From DATBLE01 sp963808815 (lineage in GTDB: Bacteria; Actinomycetota; Thermoleophilia; Gaiellales; Gaiellaceae), in contig CAWEGI010000004.1 of assembly GCA_963808815.1 (NCBI GenBank), positions 1-64,000 of the forward strand: 64,000 nt of DNA, written 5' to 3'. The notes under the pieces were generated by a model. It was given only the letters and a program-made list of their open reading frames with translations. It was not told where the DNA came from and ran no database searches. Positions within the stretch are counted from its first letter, which is position 1; each line of letters begins with the position of its first letter. The position numbers and the translations under genes are program-made. Positions 1-7,520 of this stretch are shown one piece after another.

Positions 1-1526
1 GGTGCTCCGGGTACGCGGTGAAGTCGAGTACGAGGTGCTGCCGCTGGCCGAGCGGGACGCGGTCTCGCTCTTCTCGGAGCGGTCGCGCCTGCCGTCGAGC
101 CCTGTCGTCCAGGAGCTCTGCCGCCGTCTGGACGACATGCCGCTTGCGCTCGAGCTGGCGGCGGCGCGTACAAAGGTGCTCACGCCGGAGCAGATCCTCG
201 ACCGGCTCGGCAACGGGCTCGATCTGTTCGAGGGGGGCCGTGACGCGGAGCCTCGCCAGGCGACCCTGCGGGCGACGATCGATGGTCGTACGATCTGCTC
301 TCCCCGGAGGAGCAGCGGTTGTTCGCCCGCCTGGCCGTGTTCACGGCGGGTGCACGCTCGAGGCGGTGGAAGAGGTGTGCGAGGCCGACCTCGACACGCT
401 CCAGTCGCTGGTGGAGAAGAGCCTTGTCCGCCGTACAGGCGATCGCTTCTGGATGCTGGAGACGATCCGCGAGCACAGCTCCGAACGGCTGGCCGAGTCG
501 GGAGAGGAACAAGGAAGGCGCCAAGCGCACGCCGCCTGCTACCTCGCTCTGGCCGAGGAGTCGCGGCGCCGACTCCGCGGGCCGGAACAGGCCGTGTGGC
601 TTGCTCGCATGATCGTCGAGGAACAGAACCTTCGAGCGGCGCTGTCCTGGGTGGTCGATCGACCCGCTGCAGAGACCGCCCTCCGGCTGATCTGGGCGCT
701 CGAGGTCTTCTGGATTCGCGCCGCACGTGACGACGAAGCGGCGCAGTGGGTCGATCGCGCGCTCGCCATCGACTGCCCGGCACAGCAGATGCTCCGAGCC
801 CGTGCGCTCGCGACCGGCGCGGTCATCGCTACCAGGACGGGAGATCTCGAGCTCGCTGCTCAGCGTTTCGGCGAGAGCATTCCCACCCTGCGAGCCGTCG
901 AGGACGACGACGGCCTCGCCTTCGCCCTCCGGGGGCTCGCGTGGCTGTACGAGTCCCGGGGAGAGACCGCCCAGGCGCTCGCCCCGCTCGAGGAGGCGAT
1001 TGCGCTCTTCTCCGAACTCGGCCACCCGATCGCAACGAGGCTCTGCGACCTCGGCGACGTCGCCCTCGCGGAGGGCGACGTCGCCCACGCACGTAGCTCG
1101 TACGAGCAAGCGGTCGCGGCGGGAGAGGCGGAAGGAGACGTCAGCGGGCAGGCGCAGGCACTCACCTCGCTCAGCGAGCTCGCGCTCGCAGCGGGTGATC
1201 TGGAGCTGGCGGAGCGACATGCGCGGGCAAGTCTCGAGCTCGCCGTCTCGCCGGCCGATCTCCTGCTGCCGGAGACGATCTGCCTTCTGGCAGATGTGGC
1301 CACAGGTCGGGGCCGACCCGAAGAGGCAGCGCGCATGGTCGCCGCAACCGAGCGGCTGCTCGGGGATGCTGAACCGTCTCCCGCGAGCCGCGAGATCCGG
1401 GAGCGCCTGAGCCTCGTTGTCGAACGGCTCCGGTCCATCGATGCCTCCACGCTCGAGCGGGCAAGGGTGGAAGGCGCCGCGCGCACCCGCGAGGACCTGC
1501 GCTCGTGGGTGCTCGGCGGATCGTAA
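1..1526 (+). CDS. STAND-type ATPase/TPR regulator, C-terminal part (5' cut by window, two frame breaks)
   Basis: This is the end of a large AfsR/LuxR-type signalling ATPase. The visible part starts inside the NTPase module (PLALELAAA and the LRATID...SYDLLSPEEQ region typical of these proteins), passes a winged-helix-like stretch (LEAVEEVC...SLVEKSLVRR, then MLETIREH) and ends in helical TPR-like repeats up to the stop at 1526. The reading frame changes near 284 and again near 345; restoring one base at each place recovers the family motifs, so both look like one-base deletions. There is no HTH at the C terminus, so any DNA-binding domain must lie upstream of the window. The signal it senses is unknown. 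Confidence 0.75.
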   Translation, partial: CSGYAVKSSTRCCRWPSGTRSRSSRSGRACRRALSSRSSAAVWTTCRLRSSWRRRVQRCSRRSRSSTGSATGSICSRGAVTRSLARRPCGRRSMVVRSALPGGAAVVRPPGRVHGGCTLEAVEEVCEADLDTLQSLVEKSLVRRTGDRFWMLETIREHSSERLAESGEEQGRRQAHAACYLALAEESRRRLRGPEQAVWLARMIVEEQNLRAALSWVVDRPAAETALRLIWALEVFWIRAARDDEAAQWVDRALAIDCPAQQMLRARALATGAVIATRTGDLELAAQRFGESIPTLRAVEDDDGLAFALRGLAWLYESRGETAQALAPLEEAIALFSELGHPIATRLCDLGDVALAEGDVAHARSSYEQAVAAGEAEGDVSGQAQALTSLSELALAAGDLELAERHARASLELAVSPADLLLPETICLLADVATGRGRPEEAARMVAATERLLGDAEPSPASREIRERLSLVVERLRSIDASTLERARVEGAARTREDLRSWVLGGS

Positions 1527-1630
1527 ACTGCGCTGCCCGCCGACTTCCGCGTCCGGACGCCAGTACGCGTCGAAAGCGTCGGGCCCGCTCACCTGATTCA
1601 GCCCGCAGCGGCTCGTGGTGGGAGCCGGGC

Positions 1631-2506
1631 TCACACTTCTGACGCGAGAGCGATTGCACCAAGGACGCCGGCGTGGCGCCCGAGCGCAGGCGGAACGATG
1701 TACTCGGCGATTTCGCGGCCGAGCGCAGGCACCGGCGGGTATCCGTTGACGAGTTCGGCCACCTCGTCGCGGACGAGCGCGAGCAGCTTCGGGGCGTCCA
1801 TCACGCCACCCCCGATCACGATTCGCTCCGGGGAGAGGATCGAGATGACCGAGACGAGCCCCAGCGCGAGGTAGCGCGCCTCGAGCCGCCAAACCGCGTC
1901 GACGTCAGCGAGCTCTTCGGCGGGCTTCCCCCATCGGTCGGCGATTGCAGGGCCGGCGGCCAGCCCTTCCCAGCAGTCACCGTGAAACGGGCAGACGCCG
2001 TCGAACGGATCCGCACCACGATCGTGGGGAACACGCAGATGGCCGAACTCGGGGTGAAGGAGCCCGTGCAAGGGCTGACCCGCGACCACGACGCCTCCGC
2101 CGATCCCGGTTCCGACCGTGACATAGCAGACGACTTCCAGGCCTTGCGCGGCACCCCAGCGGGACTCACCGACCGCCGCTGCGTTCACGTCGGTGTCGAA
2201 GGCGACGGGAACGGCTAACCTGCGGCCCACCTCCTGGCCAACATCGGTGTGCGCCCATCCACGCTTGGGCGTGGTGGTGATGTACCCCCACGTGGGTGAC
2301 GACGGGTTTTGGTCGATCGGTCCGAAGGAGCCGACCCCGATCGCGTCCACTGGCCCCTTCCGTTCGAAAAAGTCGACTGCCCGACCGATCGTCTCGTCAG
2401 GGGACGTCGTCGGAATCGTCTCGGTCGCCGTGAGGTCGTCGGGGCCCGTTCCGACCGCGCATTCCCACTTCGACCCGCCCGTCTCGATTCCGCCGTAGAC
2501 CGTCAC
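1631..2506 (-). CDS. scrK: ROK-family fructokinase
   Basis: Predicted cytosolic sugar kinase of the ROK family, 291 aa, most like the bacterial fructokinase branch. The N-terminal phosphate loop reads GGIETGGSK, the central catalytic region has FDTDVNAA, followed by the glycine-rich GTGIGGG, and the zinc-site region has HPEFGH, then CPFHGDCWEG as in ScrK/YdhR-type fructokinases. I chose the GTG at 2506 because it overlaps the stop of the LacI gene (GTGA) and the conserved N terminus begins right there. It is translationally coupled to lacI and faces the sugar ABC operon, so it probably phosphorylates the sugar imported by that system. Fructose is inferred from the subfamily, not shown. Confidence 0.8.
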   Translation of the reverse strand: MTVYGGIETGGSKWECAVGTGPDDLTATETIPTTSPDETIGRAVDFFERKGPVDAIGVGSFGPIDQNPSSPTWGYITTTPKRGWAHTDVGQEVGRRLAVPVAFDTDVNAAAVGESRWGAAQGLEVVCYVTVGTGIGGGVVVAGQPLHGLLHPEFGHLRVPHDRGADPFDGVCPFHGDCWEGLAAGPAIADRWGKPAEELADVDAVWRLEARYLALGLVSVISILSPERIVIGGGVMDAPKLLALVRDEVAELVNGYPPVPALGREIAEYIVPPALGRHAGVLGAIALASEV

Positions 2507-3567
2507 GCTGGTGTTGCCGCCGGCTCGTCTTCCGGCGCGACCAGGGAAAGCTCGCCGCGGCAGCCGCACGACTCGCGGTGGACGAACCTCGGTTCGAGCT
2601 GAACCCGTCGCGCAGCGAGCTCGGGATTCGCGAGACGCGAGACCAGCATCGTGACCGACTGCTCGCCGATCTGCGTATTCGCTTGAGCGATCGTCGTCAG
2701 TCGCGGGTGGAACAGGTCGGCCCACTCGAAGTCGTCGAACGCGACTAGCGCCATGTCGCCTGGGACAGAGAGCGACGCCTCCCGCAGAGCCCGCATCGCG
2801 CCGATCGTCATCCGATTGTTCGTAACCACCAGCGCGGTAGGGGGCCGGTCGAGCTCGAGCAGCCGATGAACGGCAGCGCACGCGTGTTCGGCGTCCGACT
2901 CGCCGGCGCCGATGAGCTCGGATTCGAACGGCAGCGACGCCGACTCCAGGCCGCGGCGGTACCCGTCGATCCGCTCTTCGCTCGTTGCGAGCCCTCGCAA
3001 CCCGGCAATCATCCCGATGCGCACGTGGCCCAGCGCCGTCAGGTGCTCGACCAGGCGTGCGGTCGAAGCGACGTTCTCGGTCGCGATCTGGTCGAGCTCG
3101 ACAGGGGCGAACCTGTCGATCAGCACGACCGGAATACCCCGCTTGCGGAGCAGGTCGAGTGCGGCCGCCGGCTCAGCCGACGGCGCCAGGATGACGCCGT
3201 CCACCCGGCGGCTCAGCAGATCCCTGGTCGCGCGGAGCTCACGTTCTGGGTCGTCGTGCGTGTCGGCGAGCAGGAGGGAATAGCCGGCGTCGGCGGCCTC
3301 CTGCTCGATTGCATGCGCGAGCTCCGCGAAGTAGGGGTTGGAGATGGCGGACATCGCAAGCCCGATCGTCCGCGTCCGGCCGGTCGCGAGCGAGCGCGCG
3401 ATGCGATCGTGCGTGTAGCCGGTCACCTTGATCGCCTCGCGAACTGCCCGCTCGGTGGGCTCGCTCACCTTCCGCGTGCTGTTCAGCACGTGTGAGACGG
3501 TCGATGTCGAGACGCCGGCCGCCTGCGCGACGTCCGCCATGGTCGTCGAGCGGGGGCGTGCTGGCAT
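2503..3567 (-). CDS. LacI-family transcriptional repressor
   Basis: 354 aa. Residues about 8-60 form a classic LacI HTH and hinge helix (TMADVAQAAGVSTSTVSHVLN, then IARSLATGRT), and the rest is a periplasmic-binding-protein-like sugar sensor domain (IGLAMSAISNPYFAEL start, GVILAPSA, DDFEWADLFHP near the end). It overlaps the downstream fructokinase gene by four bases and is divergent from the ABC transporter operon. Two tandem pairs of LacI-type palindromes lie between the two start codons, so it very likely represses both its own operon and the transporter. The effector is probably the transported sugar or its phosphate. Confidence 0.9.
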   Translation of the reverse strand: MPARPRSTTMADVAQAAGVSTSTVSHVLNSTRKVSEPTERAVREAIKVTGYTHDRIARSLATGRTRTIGLAMSAISNPYFAELAHAIEQEAADAGYSLLLADTHDDPERELRATRDLLSRRVDGVILAPSAEPAAALDLLRKRGIPVVLIDRFAPVELDQIATENVASTARLVEHLTALGHVRIGMIAGLRGLATSEERIDGYRRGLESASLPFESELIGAGESDAEHACAAVHRLLELDRPPTALVVTNNRMTIGAMRALREASLSVPGDMALVAFDDFEWADLFHPRLTTIAQANTQIGEQSVTMLVSRLANPELAARRVQLEPRFVHRESCGCRGELSLVAPEDEPAATPA

Positions 3568-3584
3568 AGGCGCATGTTATCGGC

Positions 3585-3608
3585 GCAAGCGGTTGCGTCA
3601 AGCGCTTG
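3585..3608. promoter_or_regulatory. Tandem LacI operators, copy near lacI
   Basis: A near-palindrome GCAAGCGGTTGC at 3585-3596 is followed by CAAGCGCTTG at 3599-3608. Both have the central CG of LacI-family operators. The pair lies 18 bases upstream of the lacI start, suited to autoregulation. Confidence 0.7.
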
Positions 3609-3674
3609 CCCACCTCAAACCCAATAGGCAAGGGAGTCTCGTGATCGCGATGGTGGTAGAGGGGCCAATTTTCC

Positions 3675-3698
3675 GCAAGCGGTTGCGCAAGCGCTTGC
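3675..3698. promoter_or_regulatory. Tandem LacI operators, copy near the ABC operon
   Basis: GCAAGCGGTTGC at 3675-3686 abuts the perfect palindrome GCAAGCGCTTGC at 3687-3698, repeating the design of the pair at 3585-3608. It sits about 80 bases upstream of the solute-binding-protein start, where it would overlap or follow a promoter. The two pairs are about 90 bp apart, a distance that could allow looping. Confidence 0.7.
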
Positions 3699-3778
3699 GA
3701 GGTCGTATCATCTGCCCACCCACAGGATCGCGAGCAAGCGCCGCTCCGATCCGCAATCCGGATCAGGAGGAAGTGGAG

Positions 3779-4798
3779 ATGCCGATTGCCAGGAGTGCGA
3801 GGAGCCGAATCGGGCTCGCCGCCGTCGCTCTGCTCGTCGTCGGAGCGACCGCGACGGCCGCAACGGTTGCGTCCGCGAAGCCATCCAACCGGGCCGCGAC
3901 GATCAAGGTCGGACTGATCACGAAGGACGTCACGAATCCGTTCTTCGTGAAGATGAAGGCCGGAGCGACGGCACAGGCGAAGAAGCTCGGGGCCCAGCTG
4001 GTCTACGCCGCCGGCAAGAACAGCTCCGACAACGCCAGCCAAATCGCCGCGATCGAGAACATGGTGACCGCAGGAGTCAAGGGAATCTTGATCACCGTCG
4101 CCGACGCGAAGGCGGAGAACGCGGCGATCGCGAAGGCAAGGAAGGCGGGCGTGATCGTGATCGCACTCGACTCGCCGACCGCTCCGACTACCGCGGTGAA
4201 CGCACTGTTCGCGACCAACAACCTCAACGCCGGGATCCTGATCGGCAGATACGCGCGCGCCGCGACCAAGGGCAAGAAGGTGACGATCGCAATGCTCGAC
4301 GAGCATGCGGGTTCGTCGGTGGGGGCGCTCCGTCACAACGGCTTCACAAAAGGATTCGGGATCAAGAACAGCGATAAGCAGATCGTGTGTGTCGCCAACG
4401 GCGGTGGGGACACGCCCGATTCGCAGACCGCGATGGAGAACTGCCTTCAGAAGAACCCCGACATCGACGTCGTCTACACGATCAACGAGCCGAGCGCCGC
4501 AGGCGCCTGGACGGCGCTGAAGAACGCCGGCAAGAAGCAGAGCGACGTCACGATCGTCTCCGTCGACGGCGGCTGCGCCGGCGTGCGCAACGTCAGGGCG
4601 GGCGTCATCGATGCGACGTCGCAGCAGTACCCCCTGCTGATGGCCTCCAGGGGCGTCGCAGCGGTCGTCGCCTACGCCAAGACAGGGAAGAAGGCGTCCG
4701 GCTACACGGACACGGGCGTGAACCTGATTGCGAAGAAGCCCGTGGCGGGCGTCCCCTCGAAGAGCGTGGCCTACGGCCTCGCCAACTGCTGGGGCTAA
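3779..4798 (+). CDS. Sugar ABC transporter substrate-binding protein
   Basis: 339 aa, secreted. The N terminus has a basic region and a hydrophobic signal segment (about residues 10-32) ending near ATVASAKP. The mature part is a ribose/fructose-type binding protein: IKVGLITKDVTNPFF, GVKGILITVADA, IALDSP and the hinge motif VSVDGG. The ATG at 3779 is preceded by AGGAGG at 3765-3770. It is the first gene of the four-gene operon (binding protein, permease, ATPase, kinase), and a strong hairpin after the stop may raise its expression over the permease. The arrangement resembles the frcBCAK fructose system of rhizobia; the ligand is inferred. Confidence 0.9.
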   Translation: MPIARSARSRIGLAAVALLVVGATATAATVASAKPSNRAATIKVGLITKDVTNPFFVKMKAGATAQAKKLGAQLVYAAGKNSSDNASQIAAIENMVTAGVKGILITVADAKAENAAIAKARKAGVIVIALDSPTAPTTAVNALFATNNLNAGILIGRYARAATKGKKVTIAMLDEHAGSSVGALRHNGFTKGFGIKNSDKQIVCVANGGGDTPDSQTAMENCLQKNPDIDVVYTINEPSAAGAWTALKNAGKKQSDVTIVSVDGGCAGVRNVRAGVIDATSQQYPLLMASRGVAAVVAYAKTGKKASGYTDTGVNLIAKKPVAGVPSKSVAYGLANCWG

Positions 4799-4812
4799 CC
4801 CGGAAGCGACGA

Positions 4813-4854
4813 GCCGCGACCGGGGCGCATCTCCCTCTGCGCCCCGGTCGCGGC
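4813..4854 (+). terminator. Strong hairpin between binding-protein and permease genes
   Basis: A perfect 17-bp stem (4813-4829 pairing with 4838-4854) with an 8-base loop starts 15 bases after the stop codon. No T-run follows, so it is more likely a partial terminator or mRNA-stabilising 3' structure that keeps the binding protein more abundant than the membrane subunits. Confidence 0.75.
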
Positions 4855-4894
4855 CAGCACGCATGATCCCTAGGCTTGCCGTGAGCGGTCGACG

Positions 4895-5902
4895 GTGACG
4901 ACAGACACCTTGCCAGCGGAGAAGCGCACGTGGACATCCGTGGCGCAGGTCTTGCGCCGGATCCTGACGGCGCCGGCAGTGGGGCCGCTGCTAGCGCTGA
5001 TCGCGACGATGGTCTTCTTCTCGTTGAAGACCGATCGGTTCCTGCAGGCGCAGAACCTGTCGCTCGTCCTTCAGCAGGTGATGGTCGTCGGCGTGCTGGC
5101 GATCGGGCAGACGCTCGTGATCCTGACCGCGGGCATCGACCTGTCCGTCGGAACGGTGATGGCGTTCGGCCAGATCGTGATGACCAAGCTCGCGGTGGTC
5201 AGCGGCGTCCCCGCCGTCCCCGCGATGCTGATCGGTATCGCCACCTGTGTGGGCTTCGGCATGCTGAACGGCGCTCTGGTGACGGTCGTACGTCTCCCCG
5301 CGTTCATCGTCACGCTGGGAACGCTGAACATCGCGTTCGCCCTAACGCACATCGTCTCGAACGACATGACCTTCTCGCCGCTGCCGAGCGCGATGCTCTT
5401 CTTCGGCCGCACGTTCTCGATCGCCGGCGCCGACTTCACGTACGGGGTCGTCCTGATGCTTCTGCTGTACGCGCTTGCATGGTTTGCGCTCAGCCAGACC
5501 GCGTGGGGTCGCCACGTCTACGCCGTCGGCGACAACCGAGCGGCCGCCCGGCTGACCGGGATCAAGACGGACCGTGTTCTCTTCGGTGTCTACACCCTCG
5601 CAGGCCTCACCTCCGGGATCGCGGCGATGCTGCTGGCGGCGCGCACCGAGCTGGGCGACCCGAACGCCGGCCAGACCACCGAGAACCTGGACAGCATCAC
5701 CGCGGTGGTGCTCGGGGGCACGAGCCTGTTCGGAGGCAGGGGAACCGTGATCGGAACGCTGATCGGCGCGATGATCGTCGGCGTGTTCCGGAACGGCCTC
5801 ACACTGATCGGAGTGCAGGTCATCTACCAGTACCTGGTCACGGGCATCCTCGTCATCCTCGCAGTCTCGGTCGACCAGCTGACGCACCGGAGGGAGCGAT
5901 GA
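4895..5902 (+). CDS. Sugar ABC transporter permease (RbsC/FrcC type)
   Basis: 335 aa integral membrane protein with about 8-10 hydrophobic segments. It carries the family signatures QTLVILTAGIDLSVG in the first third and the cytoplasmic coupling motif around YAVGDNRAAARLTGI, followed by LGGTSLFGGRGTVIGTLIGA. It starts at GTG 4895; the alternative GTG at 4881 runs into a stop after five codons. The stop overlaps the ATG of the ATPase gene (ATGA), so the two are translationally coupled. Confidence 0.9.
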   Translation: MTTDTLPAEKRTWTSVAQVLRRILTAPAVGPLLALIATMVFFSLKTDRFLQAQNLSLVLQQVMVVGVLAIGQTLVILTAGIDLSVGTVMAFGQIVMTKLAVVSGVPAVPAMLIGIATCVGFGMLNGALVTVVRLPAFIVTLGTLNIAFALTHIVSNDMTFSPLPSAMLFFGRTFSIAGADFTYGVVLMLLLYALAWFALSQTAWGRHVYAVGDNRAAARLTGIKTDRVLFGVYTLAGLTSGIAAMLLAARTELGDPNAGQTTENLDSITAVVLGGTSLFGGRGTVIGTLIGAMIVGVFRNGLTLIGVQVIYQYLVTGILVILAVSVDQLTHRRER

Positions 5903-6693
5903 ACGCGCCGACCCCGGTGCTGGAGGCTCGCGGCCTGGTCAAGCGCTTCGGTCAAGTGGTCGCCCTGAACGAGACCGACTTCGACCTGTTCCCCGACGAG
6001 ATCACCGCCGTCATCGGCGACAACGGCGCAGGGAAGTCGACCCTGATCAAGGTGCTCTCCGGGGCCTTCCAGCCCGACGAGGGCGAGTTGCTCCTGGACG
6101 GTGAGCGCGTGCGCTTCCGCTCGCCGCTCGACGCCCGACGAGTCGGGATCGAGACCGTGTACCAGGAGCTCGCAGTGGCGCCCGCCCTGGACATCGCGGC
6201 GAACATCTTCCTGGGGCGCGAGCTGCGGCGAAGAGGTCCAGTCGGCCGGCTGCTGCGCGCGCTCGACAAGCGAACGATGCGCCGGGAGGCCACGCGCCAC
6301 CTCTCGGAGCTCCAGATCCACATCCCTTCGATCGGCCAGGCGGTCGAGAACCTCTCCGGCGGGCAGCGGCAGGGCGTCGCGGTCGCCCGGGCTGCGGCCT
6401 GGGGCAAGCGGCTCGTGATCATGGACGAACCGACGGCGGCGCTGGGCGTGAAGGAGACTCGGCAGGTTCTCGACCTGATCCTGCGGGTCCGCGAGCGGGG
6501 CCTGCCCGTGATCCTGATCTCCCACGACATGCCGCACGTCTTCGAGCTCGCGGACCGAATCCAGATCATGCGTCTGGGGCGGCGCGTCGCCGTCGTCACG
6601 CCGCAGACCCACTCGATGCCCGAGGCGGTGGCGATCATGACCGGCGCGACCCGCGTCGAGCTCGAGCGCGTGCTGACCAAGGAGGATGCGTGA
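5899..6693 (+). CDS. Sugar ABC transporter ATP-binding protein (FrcA type, single domain)
   Basis: 264 aa. Walker A GDNGAGKST, Q-loop in VYQELAVAP, signature LSGGQRQGVAVARA, Walker B LVIMDEPTAALG and switch histidine in LISHDMPH are all present. It has a single ATPase domain, unlike the duplicated RbsA/XylG type, which matches the fructose FrcA type. It overlaps the permease by four bases at its start, and the next gene starts inside its stop (GTGA), so the operon is tightly coupled. Confidence 0.9.
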   Translation: MNAPTPVLEARGLVKRFGQVVALNETDFDLFPDEITAVIGDNGAGKSTLIKVLSGAFQPDEGELLLDGERVRFRSPLDARRVGIETVYQELAVAPALDIAANIFLGRELRRRGPVGRLLRALDKRTMRREATRHLSELQIHIPSIGQAVENLSGGQRQGVAVARAAAWGKRLVIMDEPTAALGVKETRQVLDLILRVRERGLPVILISHDMPHVFELADRIQIMRLGRRVAVVTPQTHSMPEAVAIMTGATRVELERVLTKEDA

Positions 6694-7391
6694 CTCACGT
6701 GCCTGCCCCCGATCGCTACACCGCGATGTCGAGCGCCGGGGTAGCAATGGACGAAGGCCAGGTCGCGACGCTGCTCGAAGCCGTCGACCGCTCTTCCGGT
6801 CGGTTCCTGCTCGGCATCACCGGGCCACCCGGTGCCGGCAAGTCCACCACCGCCGCGCTGATCGAGGCCGCAGCGAACGAGCAGCGTCGAGGCGACTTCG
6901 CCGTGGTCGCCCCGATGGACGGTTTCCATCTCTCCAACAACAAGCTGGCCGAGTGTGGGCTGCTCGGCGTGAAAGGCGCTCCCGAGACCTTCGACGTGAA
7001 CGGCTTCGTCCGGGCCGTCGAGCGGATGCGAGCCGATCCCGCTCCGACGATTCCCTGGCCGGGATTCGACCGCTCGATCGAGCAAACGGTGCCCGGCGCG
7101 ATCGCGATCCGCCCGTCGGCGAAGCTGGTCGTCGTCGAAGGCAACTACCTCCTCCTCGAACGACCCGGCTGGCGCGACCTGCGCAGGTTCTTCGACGAGA
7201 TCTGGTACGTCGACGCGCCACTGCCCGTCCTGCGGACACGGCTGCTCGAGCGGGCAAGGGCGGGTGGGCTAAGCGAGGCGGAAGCGACGGCTCACGTCGA
7301 CGGAAGCGATCTCCGGAATGCACGGCTGGTGGCTACCACCAAGAAGACCGCCGACAGGCAGCTCGCCGGCGCTGCACCAACGGAGGTCTGA
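6690..7391 (+). CDS. P-loop sugar/nucleoside kinase-like protein (FrcK type)
   Basis: 233 aa. It has a P-loop GITGPPGAGKSTTA (residues about 43-56), the MDGFHLSN motif and VVVEGNYLLLE, the arrangement of the uridine kinase/pantothenate kinase/phosphoribulokinase superfamily. It is the last gene of the ABC operon, starting at a GTG that overlaps the ATPase stop and follows AAGGAGG. In rhizobial frcBCAK loci a kinase of this type closes the operon. Together with the ROK fructokinase this locus therefore encodes two unrelated kinases; which one acts on the imported sugar cannot be told from sequence. Confidence 0.8.
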   Translation: MTHVPAPDRYTAMSSAGVAMDEGQVATLLEAVDRSSGRFLLGITGPPGAGKSTTAALIEAAANEQRRGDFAVVAPMDGFHLSNNKLAECGLLGVKGAPETFDVNGFVRAVERMRADPAPTIPWPGFDRSIEQTVPGAIAIRPSAKLVVVEGNYLLLERPGWRDLRRFFDEIWYVDAPLPVLRTRLLERARAGGLSEAEATAHVDGSDLRNARLVATTKKTADRQLAGAAPTEV

Positions 7392-7520
7392 ATGGATTCG
7401 GACGCATGCCAATGCTCCACCGCGGCATCGGCGCAGGCGTCTCCGCGGCGTTCGTTCGCGCCGGTTCCACGTGAACGGGCGTTTTGCACGCGGCCCCGGT
7501 CGAGCCGGACCCGCCCGGTC

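Noticed and set aside
180..1892. A 570-residue minus-strand frame across the first gene
   Set aside because: Crosses the ROK gene end and shows no motif; composition is that of a shadow frame.
4930..5898. A long upstream extension of the ABC ATPase gene
   Set aside because: It lies inside the permease in another frame and is Arg/Asp-rich noise; the ATG at 5899 has the operon overlap.
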